A DNA stretch of 64,000 nt, taken from positions 17,359,506-17,423,505 of the forward strand of contig CM068379.1 of NCBI GenBank assembly GCA_034770075.1, given 5' to 3'. The translations under genes were made by a program, and so were the position numbers. Source of the DNA: Aralia elata (lineage: Eukaryota; Streptophyta; Magnoliopsida; Apiales; Araliaceae). Below are positions 60,995-64,000 of this stretch, piece after piece (position 1 is the stretch's first letter; the number at the start of each line of letters is the position of its first letter). A model generated the notes under the pieces. It worked only from the letters and a program-made list of their open reading frames with translations. It was not told where the DNA came from and made no database searches.

Positions 60995-63061
60995 ATGGCT
61001 CCTAGAAGTGGACACAAACTGAAAGTGAAAAGCAATGCAAACAAGACTAAACAAATTCTCGCTGATGGTAATTCTAAGCCAACTGATTCGATAACTCAGA
61101 GAGCTCTCACAGGACATTTTAACAAGGAAAACGTGGCTCCTGATGGTGGGAAATCTAATACAGCAAAGGAACCATTTGTAATACTTAAAGAACATAATAA
61201 TTCGTCCAAAGGTAGTGAACATGCTACTAAAAGTCAGACATCTGAAATTAATCTCACGCCACAAAGCTCTAGAGTTCCAGCAATTCAAAGGCTTGAAAGT
61301 CCATTAACTCAGAGCCCAGGAATTCCAACTACTGAAAATCATGAAACTCCAACAACAGAAAGTCCTGAAATTCCATCAAATGAGCAACCCCCATCAACTG
61401 AAACAAGAATTGAAACATGTATGAATTCTCTTTTTTTTCTCTTAAAAAAAATTATACTAAGTTCTGAAGTAACTAATAATCTTATTTGTTATGTATGCAA
61501 AACAAATACTATAACAAGTATGTAATGTTCATACAGGTAGCTCTAAGAAAAGGAGTCGTGGTCCAACAATGGGCAAGGGGATTATGAAGTCATTTGTTGC
61601 TTCAGGGAGCAAAATAAAAATCAATGTGGATCCATTCATAGGAAGACCTATCAATGGAGATGAATCTGCAAAGCTTGCAAGTCAAATTGGCGTAGTAACT
61701 CGAGATGTTCTTCCAGTGCCCAAAAGGTGAAAAGACGTAGATGAGGAAAAGAGTTTGGAACCAGGCTTTGACCATATAAATGTATATATCGAAACTAATA
61801 AATTTTTTATTATATCAATTGATTTTTCTCATCATCTAAAATATGCTAATATGATATGTAGATCCACATGGATGTTAATGTTGATACTCCAGGAGTGAAA
61901 CAATGTTTGATTGATAGGCTGAAATCTAGTAGCCGACAAAAGCGTTACAAGTTACATATGCACTACAAGAAGTTTGCGACTTTGGTAGAGGCTAAGAATA
62001 ACAAGCCTTCTTTTTGTCCTTGTAAAAAAAATTGGGAAGCATTGTGCGACTATTTTGCAACACCTAAATTTAAGGTAATAATAGAAAAAGTTAAGTGATT
62101 TTAAATGTTAAGGTTCAGTGTTTAGGTTATACCTATAGGTTTGTAACATTGATTACAATGTCATTGTTCTTGTTTTTATAGCACACAAGTTTTGTGAATG
62201 GTGGGAATAGAAGACAGGTGAGAGCTCCACATATTTCAGGCAGAAAGCCATTTACTGTTCGTTGACACGAGATTGTAAGCGTTCTAAACTTGTACTTTTG
62301 TACTACTTTCATTCTAATAACATTTAATTGAATATATCAGAGAAAAAGGGATATGGAATTGGGGTCTTATGGGAGTTTTTTGGATCTTGTTTATGGTGTA
62401 TGCTTAATTGTCACATTGCTTCAACAAGATCTGCTTAGTTGATTAATAGATTATATAAATATATTCATAAATATTTGCACATTTTTTCCTGTCCTAGTCT
62501 AAAAACGAGCTAAATGGAGATCCTTGTGATATGATTGATTTGTATAAACGTACGCATTATTCAGAGAAAAAGGCTTGGTCATCCAAAGTGGCAGAAGAGA
62601 ATTGGGTAACTTTCGTATCTATTTGTTTAAAATCTAGCCTTTTCTATGTTAATGATTGTAATTAACTATATATACCTTCTTACATCCATGTGTTTTAATA
62701 GGAGTTGATGAAAACAAAGCGAGATCAATATAGAGAAGAAGGATCTGAGAAGAACACAGATGAAATAGTCTTGGAGGTTCTTGGCCGTGGATCTTGTTAC
62801 ATTAAAGGCCTTGGGTATGGTCCAAAACCTCCAAGCAGGCGCATCACATCATCTGATTTAGCTACCCAACAAGTCCAAAAGGAACTTCAAGATACACAAC
62901 AAAAGCTACAAATGTCTAACTCTCAAGTAAATGATCTTAAGACACAAGTGGCTGAATTTGAGACTGAAGTGTCTGATTTGAAAACTCAATTGGTTGATCA
63001 AGGTGCAAATATCAACAAACTTATGGCAATTATGGCTGCTAATGGGATGAACGTATACTAG
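60995..63061 (+). pseudogene. Transposase_24 (tnpA-like) gene, two TGG-to-TGA type stops
   Basis: Start ATG GCT CCT AGA at 60995. Exons by splice signals and frame: 60995-61418, 61537-61781, 61862-62074, 62182-62274, a short one near 62340-62395, 62498-62605 and 62702-63061. The N-terminus is Ser/Thr/Pro-rich and probably disordered. KKRSRGPTMGKGI and KIKINVDPFIGRPIN open the conserved part. LVEAKNNKPSFCPCKKNWEA, DLYKRTHYSEKKAW and KTKRDQYREEG are typical of the plant Ptta/En/Spm Transposase_24 family. The C-terminus is a coiled coil (QKLQMSNSQVNDLKTQVAEF). TGA at 61728-61730 and 62263-62265 fall where Trp is expected (KR-stop-KDVD; FTVR-stop-HE). The family is expected to bind the subterminal motifs. 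Confidence 0.85.
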
Positions 63062-64000
63062 AGAAAAATATCATGTAAGTAATAAATACTTTTAAACTTT
63101 AATTAAGCTTTCAAATGTTGCTTTCCATGGTTGAAAAATATCACACCAGATTTTTCCTTAATATGAAGACTGTAAATTTTTATCTGCGTATTGGAGATTT
63201 GTAGTACTTCAACTGGATAATTGCAAATTCTTGCTGGCTTGTGTCCCTGCACAAAGTGGTTTTTGATGGTGTCTCTGTGTTTTGTAAGTCATATATATGC
63301 CATTTATGTGAGCCTTAATAACCTTCACACCTTCACAAATTCTATGTTTTGAGGCATTCAAATAAACTTCACACATCATTAAAACTTATCACCATGAACC
63401 TTAATAAGCTTGCACAGTCAGTCTAATCTCTGGCACCAAAACAGTGCACACACACAAGGCACTTTAGGCATGGTTTTAACACCTCAAGTTCAGGTTCTGG
63501 CCTTTTAATTCATTGAGACGCATGTATTTTCATCACATGAGACTTATTATTTCATAACCTTGCCTTGTATAATAGCTTAGCATATTTTTGGCTTTTAAAA
63601 CTTACTTTACATAGCATATACACATGAGGCTATACAAGTTTGCTAGCTTATGACTTCGCTGCACTTTTGCTACCATTTCTGGCATATTTTTATGCCACAA
63701 TATAAACTTCTATCTATCTAATATGGCCAGGTTTAATATATGGCCATAGCAGTACCAAACTTAGATGCACATGGAGATTCTAACTTGGTCTTCTTACTAG
63801 CTTTGGTCATGGCAATGATTGGGAACCATTATAAGCATGCATTAACATCTTTATATGAGTTTATTATAGTACTTTAAGTTCAGGTATTAAAAACTACACA
63901 AAACAGTCCACTTTTGGGCTTAAAATGTGATTTTTCACCAGTCTAATGCTCAAAACAGTTTAGGCTTGGTTTCTTTAGCTTGTGTAACTTACTTATGCCA
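63062..64000. other. 3' flank of the tnpA-like gene, still inside the CACTA element
   Basis: No ORF of note. Words such as CTCAAGTTCAGG and TTTAAGTTCAGG (near 63484 and 63868) recur, and cytosine-poor tracts alternate. No CACTA right terminus was found. Confidence 0.5.

Larger units (their letters stand above)
49016..64000 (+). mobile_element. CACTA (En/Spm) transposon, left end and internal genes
   Basis: The left terminus is CACTATAAGAAATCACACA, the class signature, directly at the break in the copia RNase H gene. Subterminal TGACG-rich repeats follow to about 49870, then an antisense ORF, a TNP2-type transposase gene and a Transposase_24 gene in plus orientation. No right terminus (ending TTCTTATAGTG) was seen, so the element continues past the window and exceeds 15 kb. 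The presumed 3-bp target site is the GAA just before it. Confidence 0.9.

Overview
The window is nuclear DNA of a flowering plant, most likely a eudicot. The background is AT-rich and full of LTR retrotransposons, MITEs and a large CACTA transposon. The single host gene is spread over about 13 kb by long introns. The species cannot be named from the sequence.

Layout. Bases 1-5610 are the 3' end of a Ty3/gypsy element of Tat/Grande/Ogre type: a broken antisense ORF, a 35-bp/105-bp minisatellite, a polypurine tract and a 2.2-kb LTR. It sits inside the integrase of an old Ty1/copia element whose remaining pol and 3' LTR run to 9623. Old MITE-like DNA and a TRIM-like miniature retrotransposon follow. 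From 25.2 kb down to 11.95 kb, on the minus strand, lies the one recognisable host gene, a vacuolar amino-acid transporter of the AVT1C type. It has 12 coding exons, including 24-nt and 20-nt microexons and a U12-type AT-AC intron. Its first exon carries a one-base frameshift. Its introns hold a LINE fragment and probable organelle-derived DNA. From 25 to 40.7 kb the DNA is AT-rich and holds Stowaway-like MITEs, a 587-bp tandem duplication with a Helitron-like terminus, two long-stem hairpin elements in (TA)n tracts, and a young but coding-defective copia element (31417-36740) with identical-looking LTRs and a TGATA target duplication.

From 40.6 kb to the right edge the window is one nested stack: a MITE cut by a gypsy LTR, that LTR cut by a SIRE-like copia element with 1.7-kb LTRs, and that copia element cut in its RNase H gene by a CACTA element starting at 49016 and running off the window. 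The CACTA element carries TGACG-rich subterminal repeats, an antisense transposon-protein ORF, a TNP2-type transposase gene and a Transposase_24 (TNPA-like) gene. A GC-rich array of 31-bp palindromic units lies upstream of both transposase genes, apparently a duplicated control region.

Patterns that ordinary annotation does not explain are: (i) the nonamer TCGTAGAGT and its reverse complement, arranged as hairpins in both the LTR and the coding region of the SIRE-like element; (ii) the duplicated palindromic array in the CACTA element; (iii) the trimeric higher-order repeat in the gypsy 3' region; and (iv) the AT-AC intron and frameshifted first exon of the transporter gene. All calls come from reading the sequence by eye; no database search was run.
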